Positions 35,908 through 47,811 of a DNA stretch of 64,000 bases are shown here, piece by piece (within the stretch, counting starts at the first letter, position 1; every line of letters starts with the position of its first letter). Made by a program: the position numbers and the translations under genes. The notes under the pieces are model-generated. The model saw only the letters and a list, made by a program, of their open reading frames with translations. It made no database searches and was not told where the DNA came from. The stretch comes from Astrocystis sublimbata. Taxonomy: Eukaryota > Ascomycota > Sordariomycetes > Xylariales > Xylariaceae. The stretch spans positions 62,001 to 126,000 of the forward strand of contig JAJNNY010000078.1 in the NCBI GenBank assembly GCA_022453515.1, in the 5' to 3' direction.

Positions 35908-37635
35908 GGTTATTGCTGAATTGTCTGTCTCACTGCGATACTTTCGAAAAATGATTGAAATCCCACGCTAAATGGAATAATTCAAATGAAAACCGCTGTT
36001 TTTACAGAATAATCTCATAAATATATCAGAACCCCAAAAAAGGTAGTGTAAGTACTTCAAGTTAAGTATTGTCAGATGAAGCAGCCGCGCGGCCGGTTCA
36101 TGAAGCCATGTGGGTTGGCGCTTGGAGGTGTGCTCATGGGCGTGTGTTGAGGTGTGGTTGGTTGGCAAGGGAACGTGCATGACTTGGGCGCGTGGTGCGA
36201 TTCGCAGGCTAGGCTGACACAGCTGATCTGATACGGCTGATGTACGCCAACAGGCGCCGACTAGATGACCTGCTACGGCTCATTTTACTGGTTAGATCAA
36301 GACTAGTTTTCTATATAAGCAGGGCACCTCTATGATGATAATATCACAACAGGTCTTGCTGATGCTCTTCAGAGGAAATACCTGAGAGACCGCATTTAGT
36401 TTGAATTCGATACCGAGGCATAAAGGACGCTAAGCCATTTAAAGACAATTTGCATGTCTGCGATACCGCAATCTACCTACCCACGGACTACGGTGCGTTA
36501 GGGACAGCTTTTTCATGCGCACACTGCAATAGATAGAGTGTCATGGACCCGTGAGTCAAAAGGGCTTGCGAACGGTCGATATATATATATATATATATTT
36601 ATGAAATCATGTTGTTTTCCGTGTTGCATATGCCGTAAGCCGAAGCGATGTTGACGATACGATGCTAGAGCAGCCAGAGACTGTGTAATTGACGGGCTCT
36701 GAGTGGTGAAGGAAGCAGCAGCGAAGGCAATGGCGGGGAAGCCGATGTGGGTAAGCCGGGAGGGAACCGGGGCTAGTGCGCAGGTGGCTCTGATGGGGGT
36801 CTCCCGCGCAGTTGTAGCGCTGCTCTTTAGGCAAGTAGAGCCTGCAGCCTGCGGGTCATGATGGTGGGACCCCTGTTCTTTGCGCCCACTGCAAACGACG
36901 TCACAGCGAGGCTTCCTCAGCTGGACCGAAGCATGCGCCCTAACTCTGTTTTGCTCGGCATCGGATGTATTCGCGATACACCGATGCGCTTTTGATCAAG
37001 CGGCAGAACTGGCAACCATATACTAGCCATCAGATGGATAAAGAGAAGAACATCATAAATATCGTACAGAAAAAAAAGCATAGAAACGAGAGTAACGGCT
37101 CATATTGAAGGCAAAAAAGGTGATGATGATAAGTAATCGGATGTACATACATGTATGACATGACGCTAGTCCCGTTTCGGCACGCCATGCCCTGCGTGCA
37201 TTTGTACTACCACCACACAACCTCGAAGGTCAGGTCTTATCTCTGGAGATAGCAGATGTCCAGAGATAAGAAAACACTGTACCGTATGCCACCGACGAGA
37301 GACACCAGACACACCCGACACCCACTTGCCGTTCACGTACATTGTGCCTGTTGCTGCAGCTAGGCGTGCTACCGATGCATCAATAGATAGCTCTCCATCT
37401 TACATACGGACCACACCCTTTTCCCTCACCTTCGCCTCAGGTGACCCTCATTTTCCCTCCGATCGCAGCCTGTCATTCCAAGCCTGCCACATGATTGGGA
37501 TCGGGACCTCACCCTCTTCATATACCTACAGCTTACCCCCCGCTGTGATCACGGCTTTTCCCACCTGAAGAAGAACCTCCCCTCTTCCTGCCTTCCCATC
37601 CACATCCAATCCAGAGTCCCGGATCTCGAATCAAC
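35908..37635. other. Divergent spacer between the nuclease and the PQ-loop gene
   Basis: Holds the promoters of two diverging genes. An AT dinucleotide run lies at 36579-36598. Frames inside (for example 36607-36834 minus and 37326-37568 plus) show no homology. The 300 bases before 37636 are pyrimidine-rich, as expected upstream of a fungal start. Confidence 0.55.
36579..36598. repeat. AT dinucleotide microsatellite
   Basis: About ten tandem AT units in the spacer between the nuclease and the PQ-loop gene. Confidence 0.85.
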
Positions 37636-38979
37636 ATGGTGCTGCAGGGTGTCTCAGTCAACGAGGCCCTCTCGGGCATCTTCGGCAGCGTGAGCTTGAC
37701 TGCTTGGATATGCTTGCTGGTCCGTCCACCTGACTCAACCTCGGATACCCGCCTCTCCATGTCTGACGCTTCTCCAGATCCCCCAGCTCATCGCAAACTA
37801 CAAAGCCAAAAGCGCCGAGGGCCTGTCTATGGGGTTCCTGGCTATTTGGTTATTTGGTGATGTGACTAATCTAGGTGGTACGTTTCAGACTCACATCTAT
37901 CTCAACCCATTCTTCTGTCTTCGCAACACCAAACCACCGGGCCTCTGGAGTCATGCTTTCCGATGCCGGCTTGGCGCAACATGCATACACACCTTCGGGT
38001 CGCCTCATGGTTACACCGCATATCCTTGCCCTACTGCTCTGCCAGAGTTGTCTCGATCAGTCTATCAATCTGGACTTCAAAGCTAACGCTGGGATTCGCC
38101 CTGTCCAGGCGCTCTCGTGACCGGTCTCGCCCCTACGGCCACGGCATTAGCAGGCTACTTTTGCATCTCCGACCTGATCCTCATCAGTCAATGCCTCTAC
38201 TACAATGTGCGCACAGCCCGCTTCGCCCGCCGCGAACGACGATCCTCGGGCGACACCGAAATCTCTGAGGACGAACCCTTGCTGCGACGAAACTCGACGA
38301 ACTCACCGCAATCAAACCCCGATGCTATCAAGCGCAACGCGGCCAGCGAGGCCAAGCCCACCAAGACCAGCGCTTGGCTAAACAACACGCTCGCCCTATG
38401 CGCCATCTACATCGTCGGCGCCGCGGGGTGGTTTGTCTCGTACCGCGCCGGAGCCTTCGACCGGCCTGGCCACGAGAATGGTTCGGATCCCGATTCGGCT
38501 GCGGGCATTAGCGGCATGGTTCTGGGCTATGCCAGTGCGCTCTGCTACCTGTGGTATGTGCGACAAGAGGGATAGTGCCAACACATGGTGTGGCGTGCGC
38601 AAAGCGTGGTATACTAACGAAAGCGCAGTGCGCGAATCCCACAAATCGTCAAGAACTACCGAGAGAAGTCATGCGAAGGTAAGGTCCCCGCACATCCCGC
38701 CGCGGTAGATCTTCAAAGATGCTAACTGTCGATCACCTAGGCCTTGCGCTGCTGTTCTTCTTGTTCTCGCTTACCGGCAACCTGACATACGGCGCGAGCG
38801 TCTTCTCCTACTCTCAGGACCCCAGCTACTTGTTGAAGGCGACGCCGTGGTTGATCGGATCGTTGGGCACGGTTGTGGAAGACGGCATCATCTTCTACCA
38901 GTTCAGCATTTACACCCAGAAACAACAGACACCTGAAAACAGGTCTGATGGCGTTGTCGGTGCTCATGAATCCGTTTGA
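37636..38979 (+). CDS. PQ-loop repeat membrane protein, vacuolar amino-acid transporter type
   Basis: Seven-helix transporter of the Ypq/Stm1/PQLC2 group, which exports basic amino acids from vacuoles or lysosomes. Exons 37636-37719, 37778-37877, 38109-38553, 38629-38678 and 38741-38979 give 305 residues. Two PQ loops are visible: IPQLIANYKAKSAEGLS starting at residue 29, and ARIPQIVKNYREKSCEG near residue 211. Between them is a soluble loop (about 80-150) with an acidic EDEPLLRR stretch resembling a dileucine vacuolar sorting signal. The second donor has two choices; GTACGT at 37878 keeps the family pattern N-L-x-G-A (NLGGALVTG), while GTGGTA at 37875 would drop one Gly. Introns are 58, 231, 75 and 62 bases. 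Substrate specificity is inferred, not seen. Confidence 0.93.
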
Positions 38980-40515
38980 GGATAGGATTGGGAAACGTAT
39001 TTGCTAGCATGCTAGGTTTTGGGAGCCATCATTGGATTGGATACATGGTTCTGCTCACGTTGTGAGTCGCATTACTTGAGGCGTTCGGTCTGCATGAAAG
39101 CATATGTTTATCACTGGCGTGGCATGTCGTCGCGCTATCGCATGGGCAAGCGGTTTTGATGAAATTGGATATCGTATTGGTGTGGCGGCAATGACCGCAA
39201 AGAGACTGCACGGTCGAATACTGAAGAGGTTGATGAATAAATAAAAATTACCAGCATTGTTGGAATGCGAATAATTACATGCGTGAAGATATGTATGTAT
39301 GTCGTTCACTTTCCGCTCCGTCATAGACTCTCATAGGTAGGTAGTCCCCGCGCTGTCTGTTCCCCTTCGTGATAGGCTTGATAGGCTCCGATTTCTCCTC
39401 GGGTACGTAGCAAGGTGGTATTCATGCACGGTTCTGGGCGGCTGATCATTTGACCCCCCCCCCCCCCCCCCCCGGCCCGGGCTTCTATCTGAGCGCGCGA
39501 CATTTTCTAGGTAGAGAACCAAGCTTGGAGAATGTTTGGATGTCGCTGACTCAACTCTCAATACTCAAATTGAGCTGAGGCCTTTTACTGTTTAATCTCG
39601 TATTGATTATATGACTTCTAGGGTGTTGCATGGGATAGGGAGTTGACGGACTCGAACGGGGTGCGTCCTGCCTACAGGAGTCGTGATGATCTACCTCGGG
39701 TCAAGGCCACAAACTCGGATGGGTAAAGTAAGTACCTAGCTACCCCCAATCGTCCTGAGTCTCCGGCTTTTAAATGTTGTGCTGTGTCTCAATGCAGTGC
39801 GACCGATCCGCATGAGGCAAATTCAACATAGACATTCCACGACAAGCCTCGTTCGAACAATAGTTGTTTAACGACTTGGGAATGAATAAAGCGAATGAAG
39901 TGATGTATGTCCTACTGATGCATCATGTGCATCTCAACAGGACGCGATCGGGTTGAAGCAGAATTTGACATGGACCATGTTGAGACTTGAGACAGTCCTA
40001 TCACGGGTGTTCAGAATGGATGGGTATATCATTGTACTACTACCATCAATAGCTACTACGCATCAATGTAAAATGCGAAGCATACAATGGCAACATGCAA
40101 AAAGGGGTAATCTCATGAGTTGTTTAAAAAAAAAAAAAACGCCATCTCTAATCGCAATCTACTATACTAAAATATTTGATGCTTTCGCTGTTAAAGCTCA
40201 GTAAAGGCTACAAAAAACAAGATTGTACCAGTGCCTTGATGATTGACGATGGGAAGGTCAATGGTGTACGGAATGGCTCGCTCTCCCTATCGTGGCGAGT
40301 TGAGTTGTCTGTGTCTGGTCCCAGAGTCTTGTGGTGTCGGGCCTTGAGTGTTGAATTGTGCCTGCCACCAGCACCCGAATGGATGGATGGTGGATGGGTG
40401 AGCTCAAGTGACAGCCACTTCGATCGTTGGCATATTGACTGCCGTCCAAGGACGAGGTCGAATTGGGATTCAGGAGGTCAGCCCAATGGTTCTTTCATCA
40501 TTGTGATGAAGGAAA
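38980..40515. other. Spacer with homopolymer tracts
   Basis: No gene is recognisable. It holds a 20-base poly-C tract (39454-39473) and a 14-base poly-A run (40126-40139). Short open frames have no codon bias. The first part is 3' flank of the PQ-loop gene and the last part is 3' flank of the small secreted protein gene. Confidence 0.55.
39454..39473. repeat. Poly-C tract, 20 bases
   Basis: An uninterrupted run of 20 C on the plus strand, followed at once by GGCCCGGG. Together with the poly-G tract at 30946 it is one of two long G/C homopolymers in the window. Confidence 0.85.
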
Positions 40516-40736
40516 TTAATTCCGTAGAGGTCTGTTGATCATGTTCATTAGCGTACTGTAAAGGAGAAGAATAGTCAGACAGTTAAAACTCACCCGCAGC
40601 CCTGAGGTGTAGCCACGCCGTAGAAGCAGTCGCCCGAGACGCGGTCGACGACCTGGTCTTTGGCGATGGGCGTGATGACGACGCCGGCGCTGGCGAGCGA
40701 GGCGCAGATGGCGACGATGAACATGGTGGCCTTCAT
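40516..40736 (-). CDS. Small secreted protein, unknown function
   Basis: The minus-strand frame from 40736 starts with a clear signal peptide (MKATMFIVAICASLASAG) and continues through VVDRVSGDCFYGVATPQGCG. Almost every third codon base is C or G, unlike the surrounding spacer, which supports real coding. Two endings are possible. Read straight through, a TGA follows GCG and the protein is 48 residues. If a 38-base intron (40593-40556, GTGAGT to CAG, with a CTGAC branch-like site) is removed, exon 2 at 40555-40516 adds TLMNMINRPLRN and gives 60 residues. A 38-base intron is shorter than usual for fungi. The two cysteines could form one disulphide. It could be an effector-like or antimicrobial peptide, but nothing here shows a function. 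Confidence 0.55.
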
Positions 40737-43700
40737 CTTGACTGATTTTTCTCTTTTTCTTTTCTTGTCTTTTTGGACTTGACTTCGGGGTATCGTGAGC
40801 GGTATTAGGTTGTGTTACCGAATGAGCGACGAGGCAAGGTAGACCAGCTGAATAGTACAGTAGGCGATTGGAGATGCGACGAAAAAGACCGGTTTCGTTA
40901 TTAGAGGTAAGGTAAGTAGAAGCGAAAAAGAGAGAGAGATTACACAAGGCAAGCGAGCAAACAACGCACAGCGTAGATCAATCAGACTTGGCAATTAATT
41001 AGATGTAGTCGTATTGTATTTCTATTGGAAGAAGGAGGGAAACAAGAAGAGAGAGAGAATGTCAATGGTTAGGAAGATATTCGCGCCCAGGCCCAGATCG
41101 GGGTCGTCGGCGGCTACTGTACGGTACGTCCAATGCCCCCTTCCATGCAGCAAGCAACAACGCCACGAAAACTGCCCATTATCGTCGGCTGGCCAAGGTA
41201 CATACATTGGTTGGATTGGGCTATGGAAGCGAGAGCTATAATGGTACGATATCAGACATCAGACGCACATGTGCTGTGTGATCAGGGGCCCGCTGCGACG
41301 TCTGGGCAAAAGTTGGGGGGCGGCGGCGCAGGGGGGCAGGCAGGCATAGGTTGGAATTAAGAGGGAATGGGGTTTCAGGGCCGCAGAGTTGGCGGTCTGG
41401 TCTGGTCCAAGTCAGCCATGGCCTCTCATCATGGGCATGCATCATTTGTTCCAATACTATATTTTATACAATAATAAATATATAAACAGAAGAAGACTTG
41501 ATTTATGGCCGTTACCATCACTATTGTTTCCTGGCTTATTATCTATTCAACGATGTCGTGACAATCATTGGCGTGGAGTTGTGTGTAAGTGGGTGAGTAC
41601 AGTGGAGGAATGGCCCCTGCGACGCGAGCTAGGCAATGGAAGAGCGACGAGCCGAGAACCTGATCGGATGGGTTTGAGACGTGTTTTACCCAGACCCTGG
41701 CAGGATCACGGATCCGGCAACGTCGCTAGCTTGGCGCTATTGTTACCCCAGCCCTCCACGTTTCATGAAACATTGCGCTATCGTACCTAATTAAAGTCGC
41801 CATTTGCCTATTACCAAGGTACTGTGCAGTAGCAGTAGCAGTAGCAGCACTCTCTTTGTTGCTGTCAGCTGTCATACCAACCGAGTCTGTGCATCGAGGC
41901 GTAATTGATGGGAAGTAATTAGATATAAATACATCGCTGCGCTTCAATTGTTACTAAGATGTTACGTAGTGTTCTCGATCTTGATGACAATTAGCGCACT
42001 AAATGTATTCCTATGGTAGATAGTGTCTTGCATCGTGATTACATAATTGGTCTTTGTTCCATCCTATTCGCTGATGTGGATAAGTCCGGATGCCCTTTCG
42101 GACCTTGGTGGCCAACGTACATCGTGTCGCTAGAATACTATCGTGGGGATCCGAGAATCCTCGTCTTTGACATATCGCCCTGTGTGACAGACTGAAGAAT
42201 GAACATCTCTATACGCCAGCTCTACCTATCTAGTCTGGGCATGTACATACATGTATGCGATGAGATGAAAGGAAGGGCCGTCTTGTTATATGAAGGCAAG
42301 ATGGATGGACGAAGCCAAAAGAGGAAAAAGAATTTTGGCCGTCGAAGGAATCGAACCCCCGGGACCCAACGCTACAGATAATGATATTTTTCGCTGAAAT
42401 CGCTGGAATCGCTGGGTAATCGTACTGTACCGCTAGGCCAACCAGTCCGGCCTTGGTTTGTATTGTTCTTAAAAGCCCTAGGGGTAATTTCATGTATAAG
42501 GCATGTGTCTTTGCGTCCTTGACCTGCAGGTATAAAGCTTAATCCCAGGAGCAGTGTGTGTCGGACTGCCGGCGATAGCCTCACCGAGAAAACAGAGCAG
42601 GGGCACGGCATGCCGAGGTACAATGCTGGTAACCATTCACACGCAAAGGAGTATTCCCTTGTGACTCGGAGTCAGGGTTGTAAAGACTACATACACTACT
42701 AAAAGCATGCGCAAGTCATGATCAATAAATACATTAGGGTGATAATTCCGTAGCGTGGAGGTTCATCAAATCACACTCCTGTGGCACTTTCCCATCGACT
42801 CATGAAGAATCAATGGCTGTCAAGAGGTAGCAAGTCGAGAACCGGTCCGAATATGTCATTGTTGTTAGAATCTAGGTATAATTTCAGTCCAAAGGTTGTA
42901 AACACCAATGCTTCTACCACAAATTCACAATCCGATAGGATCAATGATGGCTCCTGTATGGCACATGGCAAAAAATCACTGATACCTCTTCTGGCGCGTT
43001 GATTAAAACCAAGATACCGATAGGTTTTATACCAGACACTCTAACAACATGATAAAATATGGGTTGAGGCCTGGAAGCTGAGGAGAGCAGTCCAGGGCAT
43101 TCGTGCTATCCAAGACGTTGTCGATTCCGAGAAATGGATGGCAAAGTGCTCAAGAGAAATTGTAATTTGGCTTTCACGCGGTTCTGGACATTAACTAATT
43201 CCTCCGAGCCCCCCTCGAAGGCGGCAATCGCGAGTCCCATGGGTCAATTATCTTCAAAGAAGGGTGGACGGAAGGATTAAGAACGGGATCGGAGCTCTGA
43301 ATTCTGCGGGGGCGTGTGTTTAACAACGCAAGCAATTTTCTCTCCATCATGACTGTTGGTGTCTTGAGTGGCGGTAAATGTTTAGATTCGAAATCGGTGT
43401 CTTATTTATATAGTACAAATTTAAGATGGAACAGATAAGCAAGAGAAATAGAAGCACAATGAGTCATCGTCCCCAATGAAAAGTAATCGTAGCCCTCTCA
43501 GCGATCAATTTGTAGTACCACCTGTTGAAGCTAATGGGAATGTTAACTAAGTTCGTCTTGCTATGGGTTCATTTCAAAATTCAGGCTTCCTCGATACACT
43601 GTCACACGGTTATTATTTGCAAACCAACGCCATTTCCCTAATAGCAATAACAATATGTTGTAAAAACTAATTTGTTGTCTGGTTGAATCTCTAGATAGGT

Positions 43701-44304
43701 CCATATTAAAACAACACCTGCTTATTAACTAACAGACCATTTATTATTAAGCTGGGCTAGGAATCAATTACTTCAACTGCCCCTTAATCATCAGATACGA
43801 AACTTTTGAGAGAACCTCACATATAATTTGCTATTATGTTCACCATTCATGAACTAACTATTGATTAGTATTAGTTGGATACCACTTCAAGGAGAACATA
43901 CGAGAATGGGAAGGACTTGAACACAAGAGCCATGGACAACTCAAACAACCCTCAGGGAATGAATCAAGAGTACCGTGTACAGTCCACTTACAGTCGGTTT
44001 TCCGAGTTTGGAGCCACTGCTGTGCTGATAGGATGAAAGTTGTCGTATATAGAAGTAATCTCGTGAACTAAGTGGAAGTGTCTGCGAGTGAAATTGGATT
44101 GGGGATGACGATACTGAGGCTGCAAAACAGACTAACATTGTAGATGCATCGCTAGCGTAAATAGACGCCAAGCCCTGAACAACCACATCGTCAGCTTCCT
44201 GCGTGCTGACTGACTGACGCTTGTGAGCCTTCTCACTCATGCTTAGACTTGGTACAGTGATCATTCCCAGTGAACACTAACTCAGAGTACGTGGATCTAA
44301 AAAG
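40737..44304. other. 3.6 kb spacer with a tRNA-like relic and an AT-rich segment
   Basis: No protein gene is recognised. A GCAGTA hexanucleotide run lies near 41826-41848. A degenerate tRNA-like element lies at 42337-42452. From about 43350 to 43900 the sequence turns AT-rich with many TAA/TTA triplets and few open frames, unlike the rest of the window; it could be a decayed repeat, though no terminal repeats or coding remnants are visible. The last 300 bases are promoter of the HET gene. Confidence 0.5.
42337..42452 (-). pseudogene. tRNA-like relic with A and B boxes
   Basis: On the minus strand a perfect B box (GGTTCGATTCC, 42347-42357) is followed by a possible 3' acceptor strand GACGGCC and discriminator A. 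An A-box match (TGGCCTAGCGG, 42430-42440) lies upstream at a distance fitting an intron-containing tRNA. The T arm folds, with G-U pairs. The 5' end reads GGCCG then diverges, the D arm does not close, and the anticodon area carries a threefold repeat of an AGCGATT-like unit (42391-42416). I therefore read it as a decayed tRNA or a tRNA-derived short interspersed element, not a working gene. Confidence 0.4.
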
Positions 44305-46452
44305 ATGGACTCAGATGCTTCATTTACGCGGCACCAGCTATGCAAGACCTGCGCCGACATCGTGCAAAACTCCAGCATCCTGCGCGTGAAATCTCTCGAA
44401 GTAGACAAAGAGTCACAAGCCGCAGAAGACGAATACCGACGAGAAAAAGAAGAACATGCGCACCTCAACTTCGATGACCTGGCATCGTCGACGGACAAAG
44501 GGTGTCATCTGTGCACGCTGCTCTACGAGCAATATGTCCAGGACAACCCAGACAGCATCAACAACAGCAAAGATAAACAAGAGCCACTGACCCTCAAAAT
44601 CGAGCAAGAGTTCTCATATATGGGCCCCGGCGTGATATCCCTCAGCCTCGAAGCGCCAGATTCCAATTCCTATTCCCAGTCCTCGTCCTCACTATCGATA
44701 CACACCGGAGCATTCACCCCCTCACCGGACGACGACAAGGTAAAGGGGGCTCAATTCGGACACTCAACAGCTTCAGACGGATGGTTCGCAAAAATGGACA
44801 CATGGCTGCGCACCTGTCGCGACTCGCACCTCGACTGCCGTGTCGCCATCGACGCCAACACCTCCACCTCGTTCCCAGCACGGCTAATCGACGTCGGCAT
44901 CACCTCCCCTCCCCAAACCCCAACCCTCCGTCTCCGCGAAACCAGCGCCCTTCCACATTCTCGCCCCCCCTACCTAACCCTCAGCCACTGCTGGGGCGGC
45001 GCCTCCTTCTTACGTCTCCTACGCTCCAACCACGCCGCCTTCCTCTCTCAACTCCTAGAAGGGGCCCTCCCGCCCACCTTCCGCGACGCCGTGGCCGTCA
45101 CGCGGCGGCTCGGATACCGATATCTCTGGATCGACTCGCTGTGCATAATCCAGGATTCCGAGACGGACTGGGTCGCCGAGTCGGCCAAGATGGGCGACGT
45201 GTATCGCTTCTCCGTGCTTACGATATCGGCGCTGTGGGGACGGAATCCGTATGCGGGGTTGTTTACGGGGTGTTCGCCGCTGGGGTTTGAGGATTGCGTT
45301 TTAAGTGTTGGTGGTGGTAATAGAGATAAGAACTCCAGACCTGTGCGAATCAAAGGCCACAGCCGTCGCAGGACGATAGAAGGGAGAGGAGGCGGCGAAG
45401 ACTCAGACCCCCTCCTGCGTCGCGGCTGGGTATTCCAAGAACGCGGCCTCGCTCCACGGACGCTGTTCTTCGCAAAAGGCACGGTGTTCTGGGAGTGTGT
45501 GCGCTGCGACGCGGGGGAGTTCTACGAGGAGCCTCGCTATCCGCTTGATTTGGCACATCAGGGTGTTTGGGGGCTGAAGCAGTTTGTTTATTATTTGGCT
45601 AAGAACAACGATAACGGCAACAGACAGAAGAAGATCCAAGCGCATCAATTCTGGACCCAGCTCCGCGAGCAATACCGCGTGCTAGCCTTCACCTTCCCCA
45701 CGGACCGCCTCGTCGCCATCCAAGGCATCATGGCGCGGGTCGGGTACGGCGACAACGTCGCCGGCGTGCGGCGCGACGGAGACATGTTCCTCCCCGAACT
45801 CCTATGGGACGCGGACCGCGTGCAGACTTCTACCACTTTCAGAGACCGGTTTGCGCAGGAGCCTGACTCTGGATCTGAGTCGGAAGCCTATATCGCGCCC
45901 TCGTGGTCGTGGGCCTCGGTGGGAGACGCCTGGGGGATAGATAATTACTTCTCGACGTATGTTGCGCAGGAGGCGAATCACAATGATGATGATGATGGTG
46001 GAGGCTCTGAGAAAAGGGGTAGGCGCTTCGTGCACTGGGCAGCTGAGATCCTCGAGGTGAATGTCCCGACAAGAGCTAATGGGCAGGTGGTGAGCGGCGG
46101 ATACTTGAAACTGCGAGCGCCGATGGTGAAGATCACGCGTCCGCTTGACGGATTCAGCTCGTGGTTTCCTGACGTAAGACGAGAGAGTCCTTCTCTAGCG
46201 ATTGGTGACAAGTTTGCTGTTCTGATGGCTCGGGTGTTTGAGACTGATACTTCCCGCGATGATGGAGCTGATGATGATGGCGAGGAGGCTCAGTATAAGG
46301 ACTTTTGTCTTGTTCTAGAGAGCAAGCCAGGGCACGACGATACGTTCTACAGGGCTGGGATCCTTTGGCAGGACTCTAGGGTCCCCGAGCTCGATAGTTT
46401 GTTCTCATCTGTCTTGGCAGACTGTCAAGTATTCAATATCAGGCTTGAATGA
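44305..46452 (+). CDS. HET-domain (heterokaryon incompatibility) protein
   Basis: Single-exon gene of 715 residues with a HET domain, the family that triggers programmed cell death on fusion of incompatible hyphae and resembles innate immune effectors. The N-terminus carries paired cysteines (LCKTCADIV, then GCHLCTLLYE). The HET domain has its three hallmark motifs: YLTLSHCWGG near residue 222, YLWIDSLCIIQDSETDW near 275, and GWVFQERGLAPRTLFF near 373. The C-terminal 300 residues, including SWSWASVGD near 533, are typical of this class and bear no NACHT, WD or ankyrin repeats. Acidic low-complexity runs (NDDDDGG) occur late in the protein. No neighbouring partner gene is seen. Whether it takes part in allorecognition cannot be told from one sequence. 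Confidence 0.95.
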   Translation: MDSDASFTRHQLCKTCADIVQNSSILRVKSLEVDKESQAAEDEYRREKEEHAHLNFDDLASSTDKGCHLCTLLYEQYVQDNPDSINNSKDKQEPLTLKIEQEFSYMGPGVISLSLEAPDSNSYSQSSSSLSIHTGAFTPSPDDDKVKGAQFGHSTASDGWFAKMDTWLRTCRDSHLDCRVAIDANTSTSFPARLIDVGITSPPQTPTLRLRETSALPHSRPPYLTLSHCWGGASFLRLLRSNHAAFLSQLLEGALPPTFRDAVAVTRRLGYRYLWIDSLCIIQDSETDWVAESAKMGDVYRFSVLTISALWGRNPYAGLFTGCSPLGFEDCVLSVGGGNRDKNSRPVRIKGHSRRRTIEGRGGGEDSDPLLRRGWVFQERGLAPRTLFFAKGTVFWECVRCDAGEFYEEPRYPLDLAHQGVWGLKQFVYYLAKNNDNGNRQKKIQAHQFWTQLREQYRVLAFTFPTDRLVAIQGIMARVGYGDNVAGVRRDGDMFLPELLWDADRVQTSTTFRDRFAQEPDSGSESEAYIAPSWSWASVGDAWGIDNYFSTYVAQEANHNDDDDGGGSEKRGRRFVHWAAEILEVNVPTRANGQVVSGGYLKLRAPMVKITRPLDGFSSWFPDVRRESPSLAIGDKFAVLMARVFETDTSRDDGADDDGEEAQYKDFCLVLESKPGHDDTFYRAGILWQDSRVPELDSLFSSVLADCQVFNIRLE

Positions 46453-47811
46453 GTAGTACATAGGTCTTCATGAGCTTGATTATTCACGATGACTTTCGAC
46501 CGATCCCTAACTCAACATGTCAAAATTATTTGGCGCCAGATGATGAGTTGGTAATAGATAAGGACTCTCAATCTCTAGGACAACTCGCGTCTGTAAAGAC
46601 ATAGTGCTTGTCATCATCTGCACGCTGCCCACATCCCACGGTAGTCCAACGATATCGATTTGCCATCGAAGTTGACAGCCAACTGTCTAGAGGTAGGTAT
46701 CAGTTAAAACCGCCAATGCCCCCTACTTACAGTATATCTTCCTCACGCCCGAACATGCGGCTGATACGACCCAGCCGTCCTCAGATACCATCTTCCGCAA
46801 TCTGTGTTCTATTGATTGAGAAACCCCCAAGGACCTACGAATGTATTGTCGTCTTACACGACCAACAGCACCTCGTAATACCAATAGCAATCAACCCTAT
46901 GTGACAACGTGACTCGTTCTCACAATAATGAACCATGTCATCATTGGTCTTGAGCGAGATAACATGATCTGGCTCACGTAATGAGATATATACAACCTTG
47001 ATCCTTCCAATAGCACCGCATGCTACTAACATGCCGAGCGGTGTATATACATTAGGTTAGGTAGGTACACTTAGGTATACATCATATCTCCAAACCCTTA
47101 TCCGGCAAGGAGCAACCGTCGTTTTTCTTTCTGTTCTCTCATTCCTCATCTCATTCATTCATGCATTATCCGGACAGTTCTATAGTATAAATGCGTGCGT
47201 CTTTCTTCCAAAGCCGGCCTTCCCCATATTAAAGCGAAGCGTGCCCGGGGCGTGCCGTCCATCCCATCATGCGGCTGTATGTAATGCGTTGCGGGTGGTA
47301 TATATACGGAGTTGTCGCTTGGGAGGAATGCAAGTAAAGCAAGGTAAGGTAGTAGACGAGATGAAGTTTTTTGACGCCGACCGAGGCGCAAGGAAAACCA
47401 TTGCAACGATGAGTAAGTAGGTAAATAAGCAGGTGAAATGCTGTAGCTTTGAGATGCCGCGCTTCCATGGTATGTATCAAGTACGTATGTATAAAAAAAA
47501 GGAAGGCCGTGGGATACCCATGTGCCAGACGCCTATGCAGACCAGAACCGACCCCTGTTCGTAAACCCCTCCTACCTACTCCGTCCATCCCGACCTGATT
47601 TGAACCAACCCCAAACAAAAAAGAAAATATACAATGTTATGTAGAGTTCGTCATGATCTGTGTCTAATGCATTACATACATAAAAAGCGCAGGCAGAACG
47701 ACAAAATGCACCTGGTAACCAGCGCCAACACAATGTTTCGCCATGCATATCGCCCCGGACAGGGGGTGGAAAAATGAAAACGGTGGGGTATCGAGAAAGA
47801 ACGGGTTGCTA
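46453..47811. other. Spacer between the HET and MED12 genes
   Basis: The two genes converge, so this is 3' flank of both. Frames at 46608-46904 and 47229-47618 have no homology or codon bias. TAGGTAGGTA-type motifs occur near 47050. Nothing else is seen. Confidence 0.55.

Noticed and set aside
39610..39730. Possible second tRNA from a TTCGAGTC match on the minus strand
   Set aside because: The T arm does not pair and no A box or acceptor stem can be found.
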